From assembly GCF_009831235.1 (NCBI RefSeq), contig NZ_WUUL01000002.1, positions 372,001 through 436,000 of the forward strand: a stretch of 64,000 bases of DNA. Direction: 5' to 3'. The position numbers and the translations under genes were made by a program. How positions within the stretch are numbered: position 1 is the stretch's first letter; every line of letters begins with the position of its first letter. The DNA comes from Shimazuella alba. GTDB lineage: Bacteria > Bacillota > Bacilli > Thermoactinomycetales > Thermoactinomycetaceae. The notes beneath the pieces were generated by a model. That model saw nothing but the letters and a program-made list of their open reading frames with translations. It did not search any database and was not told where the DNA came from. This document shows, in pieces, positions 1-8,984 of the stretch.

Positions 1-43
1 TTTTAGATTAAGTTTGTCTAATTTGTTAAATTTATGAAATCGC

Positions 44-445
44 TTACACAACCCATGCAATGTCTAATTGGTATTCTCCTAATATAACATCACCTTGTTC
101 TAACTGGAATTGACATATGATTTTCCTCATTGGGTTAAATTGATAAAAATGGGTTAAAACCCGCATTTCAACTGTCCCCATAGGCATTTTCATGTTGCAC
201 AAGGTCGTATCATTTGGTTGGTATTCTTGTTGATAGGATATAGGTCCTCTGCGCGATATGATCATGTGATTTTTAAAAGCAAATATTTTTACATCAGATC
301 GCTCTACACCATCTTCCTCTTGATAAGAAATCAAGGTATGATCTTCCAACTGCAACATATCAGCTTGTACTTGTTGTTCCACAACCTCGGCTTCTTCACT
401 ACCTGATGTGTGGATCGTTGATTTGATATACAAAGGAATTTGCAT
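44..445 (-). CDS. ywiB: YwiB-like DUF1934 beta-barrel protein
   Basis: A 133-residue soluble protein with the even strand-rich pattern of the DUF1934/YwiB family of small calycin-like beta-barrels. No catalytic motif is visible and the function of the family is not established. An AGGAGG site lies about 10 bases before the ATG. It sits downstream of speE-speB on the same strand, but a strong hairpin in the 66-base gap suggests separate transcription. In Bacillus the homologue also lies near the speE-speB genes and next to argS, which would be just outside the left edge. The assignment rests on family resemblance and gene order. Confidence 0.75.
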   Translation of the reverse strand: MQIPLYIKSTIHTSGSEEAEVVEQQVQADMLQLEDHTLISYQEEDGVERSDVKIFAFKNHMIISRRGPISYQQEYQPNDTTLCNMKMPMGTVEMRVLTHFYQFNPMRKIICQFQLEQGDVILGEYQLDIAWVV

Positions 446-483
446 TCCCTTAACACCTCCTAGATATTTCGCTTCCTTTTATA

Positions 484-516
484 GAAGAAAAATAGGGCTT
501 GTCGGAAGCCCTATTT
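484..516 (-). terminator. Rho-independent terminator of speE-speB
   Basis: An 11-bp perfect stem (AAATAGGGCTT / AAGCCCTATTT, loop of 5) is followed on the - strand by a T-rich tail. Its first arm overlaps the speB stop codon, so transcription should end immediately after speB and before ywiB. Confidence 0.75.
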
Positions 517-1383
517 AATAAAACCTAGTAACATTTCACGGATAATCTTAGCAGCAGTAATAGGTGTTTTTTCAGTGGGATCATATGCTGGTGCAATTTC
601 TACCAAATCAGCTCCCACGACTTCGACATCAGATTTTGCTATAGCATGAATAGAACTCAGTAATTCACGTGTCGTGATACCCCCAGGTTCTGGAGTACCT
701 GTCCCTGGTGCATGCGCTGGATCTAATACATCAATATCAATAGTTATATAGACAGGTCTACCTGCGAGTGTTGGTAATACTTGTTGCAAAGGGTCCAAAA
801 CGTCGAATGGAAAGAAGTGGATACCAGCGGTTTTGGTATATGCTACTTCCTCTTTGGTCATAGAACGAATACCAAACTGATATACATTTTCTCCACCGAT
901 TAGTTGTGAGATTTTATATAGAGGTGTCGCATGAGAATATATCTCGCCTTCATAATCCGTCCGTAAGTCAGCATGACCATCAAAATGAAGGACAGCCAAA
1001 TCAGGATATTTTTTTGCTACTTGTTCGACCACCGGCCAAGTAACAAGGTGCTCCCCACCCATACCGATCGGGACCTTCTCGAGAGCGAGGATTTGACTTA
1101 CAAAATCACCAATCTGCTGAATACTCTTTTCCGGATTTCCAAATGCAAGCGGGATATCTCCAGCATCGTAGTACTTTATTTCTGTCAACTCACGTTCTAG
1201 ATAATGGCTGTATTCTTCATGTACTAAAGAAGACTCTCGAATTCTAGCAGGACCAAAACGTGCCCCAGGACGGAAACTTACAGTCCAATCCATTGGCATT
1301 CCATATAAAACCGCTGCCGATTCCTCTAAGTTATTCGAGGCTCCAATAAAGACGTTTCCTGCATATGTTTCATCAAACCTCAT
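511..1383 (-). CDS. speB: Agmatinase
   Basis: Ureohydrolase-family enzyme of 290 residues that hydrolyses agmatine to putrescine and urea, supplying the substrate for the neighbouring spermidine synthase. The two-manganese site is visible: GGEH near residue 110, the HFDGHADLR motif (usual family form DAHxD, here with Gly for Ala, metal ligands kept) and the IDIDVLDPAHAPGTGTPEPG segment. Start chosen at the second in-frame ATG: it aligns with the Bacillus MRFDE start and has a GGAG site nine bases upstream, whereas the first ATG is only three bases away. The gene follows speE closely and is likely in one polyamine operon with it. High certainty from end-to-end resemblance to SpeB. Confidence 0.95.
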   Translation of the reverse strand: MRFDETYAGNVFIGASNNLEESAAVLYGMPMDWTVSFRPGARFGPARIRESSLVHEEYSHYLERELTEIKYYDAGDIPLAFGNPEKSIQQIGDFVSQILALEKVPIGMGGEHLVTWPVVEQVAKKYPDLAVLHFDGHADLRTDYEGEIYSHATPLYKISQLIGGENVYQFGIRSMTKEEVAYTKTAGIHFFPFDVLDPLQQVLPTLAGRPVYITIDIDVLDPAHAPGTGTPEPGGITTRELLSSIHAIAKSDVEVVGADLVEIAPAYDPTEKTPITAAKIIREMLLGFIK

Positions 1384-1389
1384 GCACAT

Positions 1390-2235
1390 TTACTCCTTAT
1401 TTTCTGTCAGCTCTTGTACGAAAACAGGTAATTGGAAAAGCGCTTTATGCATTCCTGGATGATAGTATTTGGTATCTATTTGTTCCATTATTGCTTCCTC
1501 TACTTCTAATGGATCATACTGTTTGGAGCCTAAGGTGAAACTCCATAAACCACTTGGATAGGTAGGAATACTGGCAGTATATAAGCGTGTAATCGAAAAA
1601 GTACTGGAAATATCCGCGAATACTTGCCGGATAAGATCTTGATTAAACCAAGGAGATTCTGTTTGTGCAACCATGATCCCATCTGATTTTAATGCTTCAT
1701 ATACCTTTTGATAGAAAGGTTTTTGAAAAAGTCCAACGGCTGGACCAACAGGTTCGGTTGAATCAATCAACACTACATCATAAGTATCTGGATTTTCCTC
1801 AATATGACGAATACCATCTACTACTTGAATATCTACCTTGGGATCAGATAAACCAGCTGCAATAGCAGGAAAATATTCTTTTGAAGCCTCGATAACTCTC
1901 CCATCTATCTCTGCCAACACGACACGTTCTACAGATGGGTGCTTTAACACTTCGCGTACCACGCCGCCATCCCCACCACCAACAATCAATACTTGTTTTG
2001 GATTGGGATGTGTATGTAGAGCAACATGGGAAATCATCTCATGATAAACAAATTCATCTTTATCAGTGGTCATCACCATTCCATCTAATACAAGTAAATT
2101 TCCAAATTGATGCGTTTCCACGACATCCAGAGTTTGAAATGGCGTCACTTCCGAATGCAATGTACGTTTTATCTTCGTTGTAATTCCATGATTTTTTGTC
2201 TGTTTCTCTGTATACCAGAGTTCCATATCCATCAT
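1390..2235 (-). CDS. speE: Spermidine synthase
   Basis: Aminopropyltransferase of 281 residues that makes spermidine from putrescine and decarboxylated S-adenosylmethionine. The N-terminal [11 protein letters not shown] segment, the nucleotide-binding [13 protein letters not shown] motif near residue 85 and the catalytic [10 protein letters not shown] motif near residue 155 are all present. The start at 2235 has AAGGGAG five bases upstream; a further in-frame ATG three codons later aligns with the Bacillus start and cannot be excluded. It is the first gene of a speE-speB operon divergent from pbpG. No speD is present in the window, so the source of the aminopropyl donor lies elsewhere. Confidence 0.95.
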   Translation of the reverse strand: MMDMELWYTEKQTKNHGITTKIKRTLHSEVTPFQTLDVVETHQFGNLLVLDGMVMTTDKDEFVYHEMISHVALHTHPNPKQVLIVGGGDGGVVREVLKHPSVERVVLAEIDGRVIEASKEYFPAIAAGLSDPKVDIQVVDGIRHIEENPDTYDVVLIDSTEPVGPAVGLFQKPFYQKVYEALKSDGIMVAQTESPWFNQDLIRQVFADISSTFSITRLYTASIPTYPSGLWSFTLGSKQYDPLEVEEAIMEQIDTKYYHPGMHKALFQLPVFVQELTENKE

Positions 2236-2453
2236 TCATTCTCCCTTCGAAACTAAGGCTTCCTATCCTTATCCTAACCAATATGGAAAAAACTTGCCAT
2301 TTTTCGGATAGTTTGAGCTTACAGCTTCGCCTATATCATTCGTTAAAATTTTTTATACCCTTCTCACTACCAAAAGATGAATGAAAACCCTCTTTTTCCC
2401 ACAAACTATGCTTGTTGTTTTATGAGAATGGTTTGTGAAAAGAGGCTAACAGC

Positions 2454-4481
2454 ATGAAGAGTGATTCATACTCCATCGACAATTTGAGTTGGTGGAGACG
2501 TCTAAGGCAAATCAAATATTTGTTTCGTCTAATTCTCGTTTTTGGAGTATTTTGCTCTGCGTTTTTACTTGTGCTTGTCCTTTATCTGAAATCCAAACCA
2601 CTGCCACCTCCAGATATAGGAGCTTCCAGTATGATTTATGATGATCAGGATAAGCTGATGGATCGGATAGATAATGGCGAATTACGAGAACCTGTCCATT
2701 TGAGTAAAATACCCACCGCCCTGATCCAAGCAACATTGGCAGTGGAAGACAAAAATTTTTATCATCACTTTGGCTTCTCTATCAAGGGAATCCTTCGTGC
2801 CTCATTGGCAAATCTAAAAGCAGGACGCGTTACACAAGGAGCAAGTACTATTACACAACAATTAGCAAGAAATCTCTACCTCACCCATGATCGCACATGG
2901 AGCAGAAAAATAAAAGAAGCATTACTCACCGTACAACTAGAACTGCATTACAGCAAAGCCGAAATACTGGAGATGTATCTAAATAAAATTTATTACGGCA
3001 ATGGTGCTTATGGTATAAATAGAGCTGCTCAAGTGTACTTTCATCAACCTGTTGAAAAATTATCACTCGCCCAATGTGCTTTTTTAGTAGGAATACCTAG
3101 AGGGCCAGCATACTATTCTCCATATGAACATTTTCACCGGGCCAAAGAAAGACAACAAATTATTCTTCGTTTAATGGCTGAAAATCATATGATCACTAAG
3201 CAATCCGCAAAGCAAGCCATACAAGCCAAACTAGCAATCGTCAGCCCAACCAAACTAGAGAGCCAGAAAGGTAATTACTTCAGGGACTATGTTATTCGTA
3301 CAGCAGTAAATCAATATGGATTAGATGAGAGTTGGGTGCGCAGTGGAGGCTTAAAGATATATACAACACTCAATCAAGAGATGCAGAAAGATGCAGAAAA
3401 AGCAGTAAGCACCTCTTTGAAAAATCATCCTGATCTACAAAGCTCTCTTTTATCCGTTGATCCAAAGACTGGTCATATCAAGGCAATGGTCGGCGGAAGA
3501 AAGTATCAATCCTCTCCCTACAATCGAGTATTCGCGCAACGACAACCGGGATCTTCCTTTAAACCAATCTTGTACTTGAGTGCCCTAGAGCATGGGTTTA
3601 CGCCGATTACTAAGATAATGAGTCAACCAACTACGTTTACATATGGAAATAATGTATATCAACCAAAAAACTATCAACAAAACTATGCCAATCGCCCTAT
3701 CACATTACGAGAAGCAATTGCCAAGTCTGATAATATATATGCAGTGACAACTCAATTCCAAATTGGAATGGATAAAGAATTAGAAATGGCAAAACGACTT
3801 GGAATCACAAGTGACTTATCAGCAACTCCATCTCTGGCACTAGGCAGTTATCCTGTCACACCATTTGAAATGACGGGTGCATATACTGCTTTTGCAGCAA
3901 ACGGAAAGAGACAAGCCCTCTTTGGTATACGAAAAATTGTTACCTCAGATGGAGTAACCATCGTTTCCAATGAACCAAAGTCAACACCTGTCACCACACC
4001 AGCCAATGCTTTTTTGTTAACAAATTTATTATCAAGCGTTTTTCAATCTGGTGGTACAGGGCATCGTGTCAAGCAAATGTTTTCTGGGGCAATTGCAGGG
4101 AAAACGGGCACGACAAATCGAGATGGATGGTTAATAGGTTACAATCCAAACTTATTAACAACCGTATGGGTAGGATATGATAAAGGACGTGCTCTTCCAC
4201 ATGATGAAGCTAAACTATCACAGTACATATGGGGTAGATATATGCGTAACGTATCCTCTTATCATCCACTTGGAATGTTCAGTATACCCGCAGGAGTAAA
4301 AGCTGTTTATATTGATGAACAATCTGGTTATGTTGCGAATGAAAATTGTCCTCAAAAGACGATGGAGTATTTTGTTGATGGGACTGAACCTACTATTCCT
4401 TGTCCATCACAAAATCCAATCGATCAGCCATCACCCTCTCCATCCATTGTGAAACAAATAGCAAGATGGTTAGGCTTTTAG
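2454..4481 (+). CDS. pbpG: Bifunctional class A penicillin-binding protein (PBP1A/PbpG family)
   Basis: A 675-residue membrane-anchored peptidoglycan synthase. A short cytoplasmic tail and one transmembrane segment (about residues 22-46) precede the glycosyltransferase domain, with EDKNFYHHFG and TQGASTITQQLARNLY motifs. The transpeptidase domain has the active-site SxxK in PGSSFKP, an SDN motif and KTGT. The C-terminal tail is short and Pro/Ser-rich. It should polymerise and cross-link glycan strands outside the membrane. Placement beside speE and ywhD matches Bacillus pbpG, which is expressed in sporulation, but no sporulation promoter was identified here. A hairpin terminator follows. AAAGAGG lies eight bases before the ATG. 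Confidence 0.92.
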   Translation: MKSDSYSIDNLSWWRRLRQIKYLFRLILVFGVFCSAFLLVLVLYLKSKPLPPPDIGASSMIYDDQDKLMDRIDNGELREPVHLSKIPTALIQATLAVEDKNFYHHFGFSIKGILRASLANLKAGRVTQGASTITQQLARNLYLTHDRTWSRKIKEALLTVQLELHYSKAEILEMYLNKIYYGNGAYGINRAAQVYFHQPVEKLSLAQCAFLVGIPRGPAYYSPYEHFHRAKERQQIILRLMAENHMITKQSAKQAIQAKLAIVSPTKLESQKGNYFRDYVIRTAVNQYGLDESWVRSGGLKIYTTLNQEMQKDAEKAVSTSLKNHPDLQSSLLSVDPKTGHIKAMVGGRKYQSSPYNRVFAQRQPGSSFKPILYLSALEHGFTPITKIMSQPTTFTYGNNVYQPKNYQQNYANRPITLREAIAKSDNIYAVTTQFQIGMDKELEMAKRLGITSDLSATPSLALGSYPVTPFEMTGAYTAFAANGKRQALFGIRKIVTSDGVTIVSNEPKSTPVTTPANAFLLTNLLSSVFQSGGTGHRVKQMFSGAIAGKTGTTNRDGWLIGYNPNLLTTVWVGYDKGRALPHDEAKLSQYIWGRYMRNVSSYHPLGMFSIPAGVKAVYIDEQSGYVANENCPQKTMEYFVDGTEPTIPCPSQNPIDQPSPSPSIVKQIARWLGF

Positions 4482-4523
4482 CAAAAAATATTGGGATATA
4501 CAGAAATTTTTATCCATCAAAAA

Positions 4524-4565
4524 AGGCGGATGTCCACCCATTGGGTTGAAGGTCCGCCTCTTTTG
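4524..4565 (+). terminator. Terminator downstream of pbpG
   Basis: The arms AGGCGGA and TCCGCCT (with inner CCACCC/GGGTTG pairing) form a GC-rich hairpin followed by CTTTTGTG. It lies about 40 bases after the pbpG stop codon. Confidence 0.65.
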
Positions 4566-4682
4566 TGTCCTAGTAAGGTTCCAAACATTGTAATCCTATC
4601 ATATTCACATTAACTTACAATAGATTCTGTCAGTTGTTCATTATTTTGTCACTTTTAGAAATAGCTGATCTATCTTCTTGTG

Positions 4683-5183
4683 TTATTTACTCGCTTCTAA
4701 TAATTGCTTTAGTTCGTCTGAACTATTTTCCCACATCGCTACATCATGTTTCATCAAGAAACTTTTTAGTTGTTCGCGTTCTTGTGGTTCCATATCATCA
4801 AGGCGAATCTTCCGTTTTAAAGCATCATCCATACGGTTTACATGGAGAGCGAGATTTTTCCAGCCGCGTCGTGTTTCTTTATTCACTACCATCGGACAAG
4901 CAGCTACACCAGCGTAATAAGGACCTTGTTCATTTCGATCTACCGCAATCCATACGACCCAGTATAAATCTCCCTCGACTTCATCTCGATTGGCAGTAAA
5001 CTTTACACCGCGCTCCAGTGCGCTCTTTGCATGTATCAGACCAAGATCTATTTTGGCTTGCTCCTTGTTCACCCACAATGCAGAGAGATTACTTAGATTG
5101 AGTACACCTGTATGATACGCACCATGTGTAGTAGACTTACCTGTTACAATCTGAAATTGGGGTTTTTGTGTTTTTCCATCCAT
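4683..5183 (-). CDS. ywhD: YwhD family protein
   Basis: A 166-residue soluble protein matching the YwhD family: an N-terminal lysine/glutamine-rich start, a central INxDLGLIHAKSALERGVKF-type segment and a Trp-containing strand pattern. The molecular function of the family is not known; it is found in spore-forming Bacillales beside pbpG. The ATG has a perfect AGGAGG site. It lies immediately upstream (20 bases) of nothing on its own strand except the preceding histidine kinase gene, whose stop is at 5204, so the kinase gene and ywhD could be cotranscribed. Confidence 0.8.
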   Translation of the reverse strand: MDGKTQKPQFQIVTGKSTTHGAYHTGVLNLSNLSALWVNKEQAKIDLGLIHAKSALERGVKFTANRDEVEGDLYWVVWIAVDRNEQGPYYAGVAACPMVVNKETRRGWKNLALHVNRMDDALKRKIRLDDMEPQEREQLKSFLMKHDVAMWENSSDELKQLLEASK

Positions 5184-5203
5184 CTGACTTTCCTCCTAAT
5201 GCC

Positions 5204-6931
5204 TTAGCTACTAATCTCTAGATTAGCCTCTAAATCGGTTTCCATACAAGAGGAATCTTCTAACACACGAGGAATATGAATATGGAAAGTAGTACCTCTG
5301 CCTGGCAAACTGGTCATATGAATCTGCCCACCATGATCCATAATGATCCGATGGCATATGGACAATCCCATTCCCGTTCCCTCATCTTTCGTTGTAAAAA
5401 ATGGATCGAAGATTCGGTTCATATTCTCGGGTTTAATTCCTTCCCCACTGTCATGAATATGAATACAAATTCTATCCCGCATCTCTTTCCAACTGAGCTC
5501 CACTCTACCTTTTACGACAAGAGCATCCAATCCGTTTTGAATCAAATTAATCAAAACTTGTTTTAGTTGTTCGCTATCTGCTTCCATGTTTACAGGGGTT
5601 TTAGGGGGAACACAAGTAAGTTCATGTCCCATCAAAATAGCTTTTGGCTCCATGAGACTAAATACATCATTCATCAACTGATCCAATGTAAAAGTAGAAT
5701 GCTTTGTTGGTCTTATTTCACTTAAATTGAGAAATTGTTTTAATAAGTCATTTATTCGATCGATCTCTGGAAGGATAATGGACTCCCATTTTCTCACTTC
5801 TTTTGATTCTTTTGCAGAGATTTGTACAAACCCTCTAATGGAAGTAAGTGGATTGCGTATTTCGTGGGCAAGACCTGCAGCTAACTGACCAACTGCGGAT
5901 AGCTTTTCTAAATGGCGTCTTTTTTCCTCTTCGTTGTGTCGAACTCGTCTTTGCTCGATTGCAAGTCTTTCTTCTGCTCTGCGGATTAATTCATCTGAGT
6001 TTTTTGCATCTTCTGGGTAAGTAGCCGTACCAATACAATAACGGAGATATGGCAGCTGATTGCGAAGTTCTTCCATTACAATATCAATTGATTGTAAAAC
6101 ATTCCGTAAATCCTTATTATCTGCAAGCAACCCAATGGCAAATTGATCACCATCATAACGGGCTAAGTGAACATACGGAGGCAAATACTTCTTCAGCAAA
6201 GATCCTAAACGTATGAGTAATTGATCACCAAACTCAATACCTTCACGCATATTGACACGCTTAAAATCAGTAAGATCAATACTAATAACATGATAAGCTT
6301 CATGATTACAGCATTTTTCCAAGCCTCGATGAACCTGCTCTTGAAAACCACCTAAATTATAGAGTCCTGTCAAATAATCTCGGCGATAAGTCTCTTCAAT
6401 CTCATCGTTATAGTCCCAAAGACGATGTTGTGCTTCTTTTAGTTTATTAACCAAATGAAGATTTTTGCCTCGAATCATTTTTAATTCAACAAAAGATTGG
6501 CGTACTCTACTACCAATCCAACTGACTAACACAAACGTAATAAACTTGGAAGCCATATCATAATTTTGGCTCGAGTACCAAGAAGTTGACATTTTCAGTC
6601 CCAAATAGACACCTGCAAACATTAATGTCATAATACTGATGCGTTCGCGGTCTGAGCGAACCAATACAATTCCAAATACGATCAGATAAATGGGGAAAAT
6701 AGATAACTTCATAGACATCGTATCGATCAGTGCCACCATAAAGACTACACAAAACATATACGAGTATCTAGGCATTTTTGCTATTACTTGATTACTCATT
6801 AACAACAAAAAAGCTAATAAGATGATGGCCGAAGCTAAAATAAAACTATATAAAAGAGGATGGCTAATAAATAACGGATCAAAGATGTGATAGAGGTAAC
6901 GAGTATAAAAACGTTGGCAATCTTCGCGCAA
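5204..6931 (-). CDS. Orphan membrane histidine kinase with degenerate GGDEF domain
   Basis: About 575 residues. Five or six hydrophobic segments fill the first 150 residues, then a coiled linker, a GGDEF-like domain (residues about 185-315), a HisKA domain with phospho-acceptor His near residue 356 in AHEIRNPLTSI, and a HATPase domain with N, G1 and G2 boxes (NLIQNGLDA, DSGEGI, GTGMGLS). The GGDEF signature reads RYDGDQF, so diguanylate cyclase activity is doubtful; it may sense nucleotides or only dimerise. No response regulator is adjacent, as with sporulation phosphorelay kinases. The start is a TTG seven bases after AGGAGG; the longer frame has no ribosome binding site. Role in sporulation initiation is inference. 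Confidence 0.8.
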   Translation of the reverse strand: MREDCQRFYTRYLYHIFDPLFISHPLLYSFILASAIILLAFLLLMSNQVIAKMPRYSYMFCVVFMVALIDTMSMKLSIFPIYLIVFGIVLVRSDRERISIMTLMFAGVYLGLKMSTSWYSSQNYDMASKFITFVLVSWIGSRVRQSFVELKMIRGKNLHLVNKLKEAQHRLWDYNDEIEETYRRDYLTGLYNLGGFQEQVHRGLEKCCNHEAYHVISIDLTDFKRVNMREGIEFGDQLLIRLGSLLKKYLPPYVHLARYDGDQFAIGLLADNKDLRNVLQSIDIVMEELRNQLPYLRYCIGTATYPEDAKNSDELIRRAEERLAIEQRRVRHNEEEKRRHLEKLSAVGQLAAGLAHEIRNPLTSIRGFVQISAKESKEVRKWESIILPEIDRINDLLKQFLNLSEIRPTKHSTFTLDQLMNDVFSLMEPKAILMGHELTCVPPKTPVNMEADSEQLKQVLINLIQNGLDALVVKGRVELSWKEMRDRICIHIHDSGEGIKPENMNRIFDPFFTTKDEGTGMGLSICHRIIMDHGGQIHMTSLPGRGTTFHIHIPRVLEDSSCMETDLEANLEISS

Positions 6932-7184
6932 GTGCGATCCTCCTATTCTCTCTATACCATCTGCATTGTCAAACACATACAATTGGTGTATTTTTTACCC
7001 ATAACTAGTCTTTCAACTTGTTTCCACTTTTTCTTCTAAGAATCCTCCTATTAATGGTTTTTTCGACAAAACCTATCAAAATTCGATATATTACAAAATT
7101 ATAACAAAAAAATGAATAGTTCATTGCTGTTTCCACACTCTATAGAAGGATAATTTGTAAACAATTGCTGTTATCTTTTTAGGA

Positions 7185-7217
7185 CAAAAAAAATACTTTT
7201 CCTCAAAATGGGAAAAG
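7185..7217 (-). terminator. Terminator of the ParR-like gene
   Basis: CTTTTCC and GGAAAAG arms with a 8-base loop are followed on the - strand by TATTTTTTTT, 23 bases beyond the stop of the 7240-7812 gene. Confidence 0.65.
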
Positions 7218-7239
7218 CACGTAAGCTGTACATATTTCC

Positions 7240-7812
7240 TTAACCCATGTAATTTACTAGATGTGTGAAACCTTTTTCATCACGAACCTCTTTTTTTTCG
7301 GCTTCTGGTTGGTTCGCTACTTTCTCCCACATTGGGTACGCTTCTTCTACTGCAATTTGATCTCTTTTTAGCAATGTCAATTTTTGTGCGTCATCACCAA
7401 ATGCATACATTGCTTGCGGTTCATTTACATATGCTGCTTGTCCGACATGACGAGGAACAAATAGTTGTTGATCTTGTAACAATGTGTGAACCACTGTTTC
7501 CTTCAGAATATTTTTGATTTCCTCACTACGGTAACCGCTTTCTAGATTTTTAATCCATTGATAAACAGGACCATCGTCAGGTGTAAACGTAACATTCCGT
7601 TGTGTAGGTACATAATCACTTTTTGTTTGAATTTGCTCTTTTAGCATGCGTGGATCACAAATGGATTGTAATGGAAAATAGTTATTACGAAGGTACGATT
7701 GAATACAATATTTTACCAACATTGGAAATTGACCTTTTGGAAGGATTTCGTACCAATAACGAACGAGACGATCCTTTTTCCCTAGATATACCCCAACTGT
7801 AATAGATGACAT
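7240..7812 (-). CDS. Tandem ribbon-helix-helix, ParR-like protein (hypothetical)
   Basis: A 190-residue protein I do not recognise by name. Two segments look like ribbon-helix-helix folds: ITVGVYL followed by two helices around LPKGQFPMLVKYCIQSYL (residues 4-40), and VTFT followed by helices around YQWIKNLESGYRSEEIKNIL (about residues 77-115). The strand plus 'LPKGQ..' pattern is typical of ParR, the DNA-binding adaptor that links a centromere to ParM actin filaments. A duplicated domain in one chain would be unusual, since ParR normally dimerises. The C-terminus is charged. Start moved to the ATG after AAGGG. A ParM-like gene lies 33 kb away. ParR identity is inference from pattern, not from an alignment. 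Confidence 0.5.
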   Translation of the reverse strand: MSSITVGVYLGKKDRLVRYWYEILPKGQFPMLVKYCIQSYLRNNYFPLQSICDPRMLKEQIQTKSDYVPTQRNVTFTPDDGPVYQWIKNLESGYRSEEIKNILKETVVHTLLQDQQLFVPRHVGQAAYVNEPQAMYAFGDDAQKLTLLKRDQIAVEEAYPMWEKVANQPEAEKKEVRDEKGFTHLVNYMG

Positions 7813-7850
7813 TTGCAAACACCCTTTATCCAAAATTTTGTTCTTAATCT

Positions 7851-7893
7851 AATTTAACAAACTTAAATGCTAAACAATTAAATTTGTTAAATT
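7851..7893. repeat. Inverted repeat upstream of the ParR-like gene
   Basis: AATTTAACAAA at 7851-7861 faces its reverse complement in AATTTGTTAAATT at 7881-7893, about 40-80 bases upstream of the ParR-like start. The spacing suits an operator or centromere-like site for a ribbon-helix-helix protein. A further copy of TAATTTGTTAAATTT is at 19-33. In AT-rich DNA this could be chance. Confidence 0.4.
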
Positions 7894-7981
7894 ACTTTGA
7901 ATTAATAATTATGGTAGCAGTATCCAATAGTCTCCGTCAACAGAATACTTTGTCGAATAAGCTCGTATATGCTCGGAAACG

Positions 7982-8005
7982 AAAAAAACATGCTATTCGC
8001 ATGTT
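7982..8005 (-). terminator. Terminator of the YheC/D-like gene
   Basis: AACATGC and GCATGTT arms with a 5-base loop, followed on the - strand by TTTTTTTC. It ends the gene at 8070-8822. Confidence 0.65.
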
Positions 8006-8069
8006 AATTTTCTGTTACAACAGCAAAGATTAGGGATTTTAACACCCATAAATGGTAATTTTCAACCAA

Positions 8070-8822
8070 TTATACAATCATCCTTCGGTTTTTTCTTATT
8101 TTGTAATACATTTGCAAATTATTTAGTTTACGGAACATTCCATACGTAGGTCTAGTGTTCACTTCAAAAATCCAAATTTTGCCGTTATTATCCATCCCTG
8201 CATCTATCCCTAATTCCCTCAATCCCTTAAACTTTTTGGACAGAACATTTGCTACTCGGTATGCCAGCTTCTTCAGCTCTTTCATCTTCTGAGGAGTTTC
8301 AGATAGTCCACAAACTTGGCGTACTGCATCACTGGCTTTATAAGGTTGACCGCCTTTACAATAGTTGGTCACTATTTTTCCTGGTGCTGCTATTTTAGCT
8401 GCGATGCCAGTTAACTCCCATTCCTTTGTTGTTCGTTGTAGCATCAAACGTATATCGAAAGGGCGATCTTTCACTTTCGCAAGTGGTATTCCTTGTTGAA
8501 TAAGGTATAGTTTGTCTGGGTTCAAAGAAGATTGAAGAAGTTTATTTAACTCGTTTATTGGTATGATTTTATGATGTTTTAAGCTTTTACACTCTACAAG
8601 TCCACCTGTCAGGTTTTGTATACGTATAATTCCTACTCCACCGCCACCCTTATCTGGTTTAATAAAAACCGTCCCATATGTTTTTAGCATAGTATGCAAA
8701 ACATCTTCTCGATACCAAACCGTCTTAGGAATGTATGGTTTTATCTGTGTATCACGTTTTAAAATGATGGTTTTTAACCCTTTGCTGGCGATTTGTTGGA
8801 ATCTTTTCGTTTTCGTGATCAT
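8070..8822 (-). CDS. YheC/YheD-like ATP-grasp protein
   Basis: About 250 residues with the ATP-grasp pattern of YheC/YheD, proteins associated with the endospore coat in Bacillus. Visible features are the lysine-bearing FIKPDKGGGGVGI glycine-rich loop (near residue 53), RPFDIRLMLQR with its conserved Asp and Arg residues, and the metal-binding EVNTRPTYGMF motif near the C-terminus. The substrate is unknown. The longer open frame was trimmed to the ATG preceded by GAGGAGGAG. It is monocistronic, divergent from walR and ended by its own hairpin. It is shorter than many YheC/D proteins (about 360-450 residues) because an N-terminal domain is lacking. Confidence 0.75.
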   Translation of the reverse strand: MITKTKRFQQIASKGLKTIILKRDTQIKPYIPKTVWYREDVLHTMLKTYGTVFIKPDKGGGGVGIIRIQNLTGGLVECKSLKHHKIIPINELNKLLQSSLNPDKLYLIQQGIPLAKVKDRPFDIRLMLQRTTKEWELTGIAAKIAAPGKIVTNYCKGGQPYKASDAVRQVCGLSETPQKMKELKKLAYRVANVLSKKFKGLRELGIDAGMDNNGKIWIFEVNTRPTYGMFRKLNNLQMYYKIRKNRRMIV

Positions 8823-8984
8823 ACACTCTCCTCCTCTAAAGAACATACTATTCGTGAAATACATAGGTAGCTAGCCCATTTTCATTAAGGTATAGGGACA
8901 AACATTTCTCATATCACATAAGTTGTTTTCTGCCTTCCAACTATGCGAAAATAGCTTTATCTGTGGAAACGGGAGTTGGGTATT

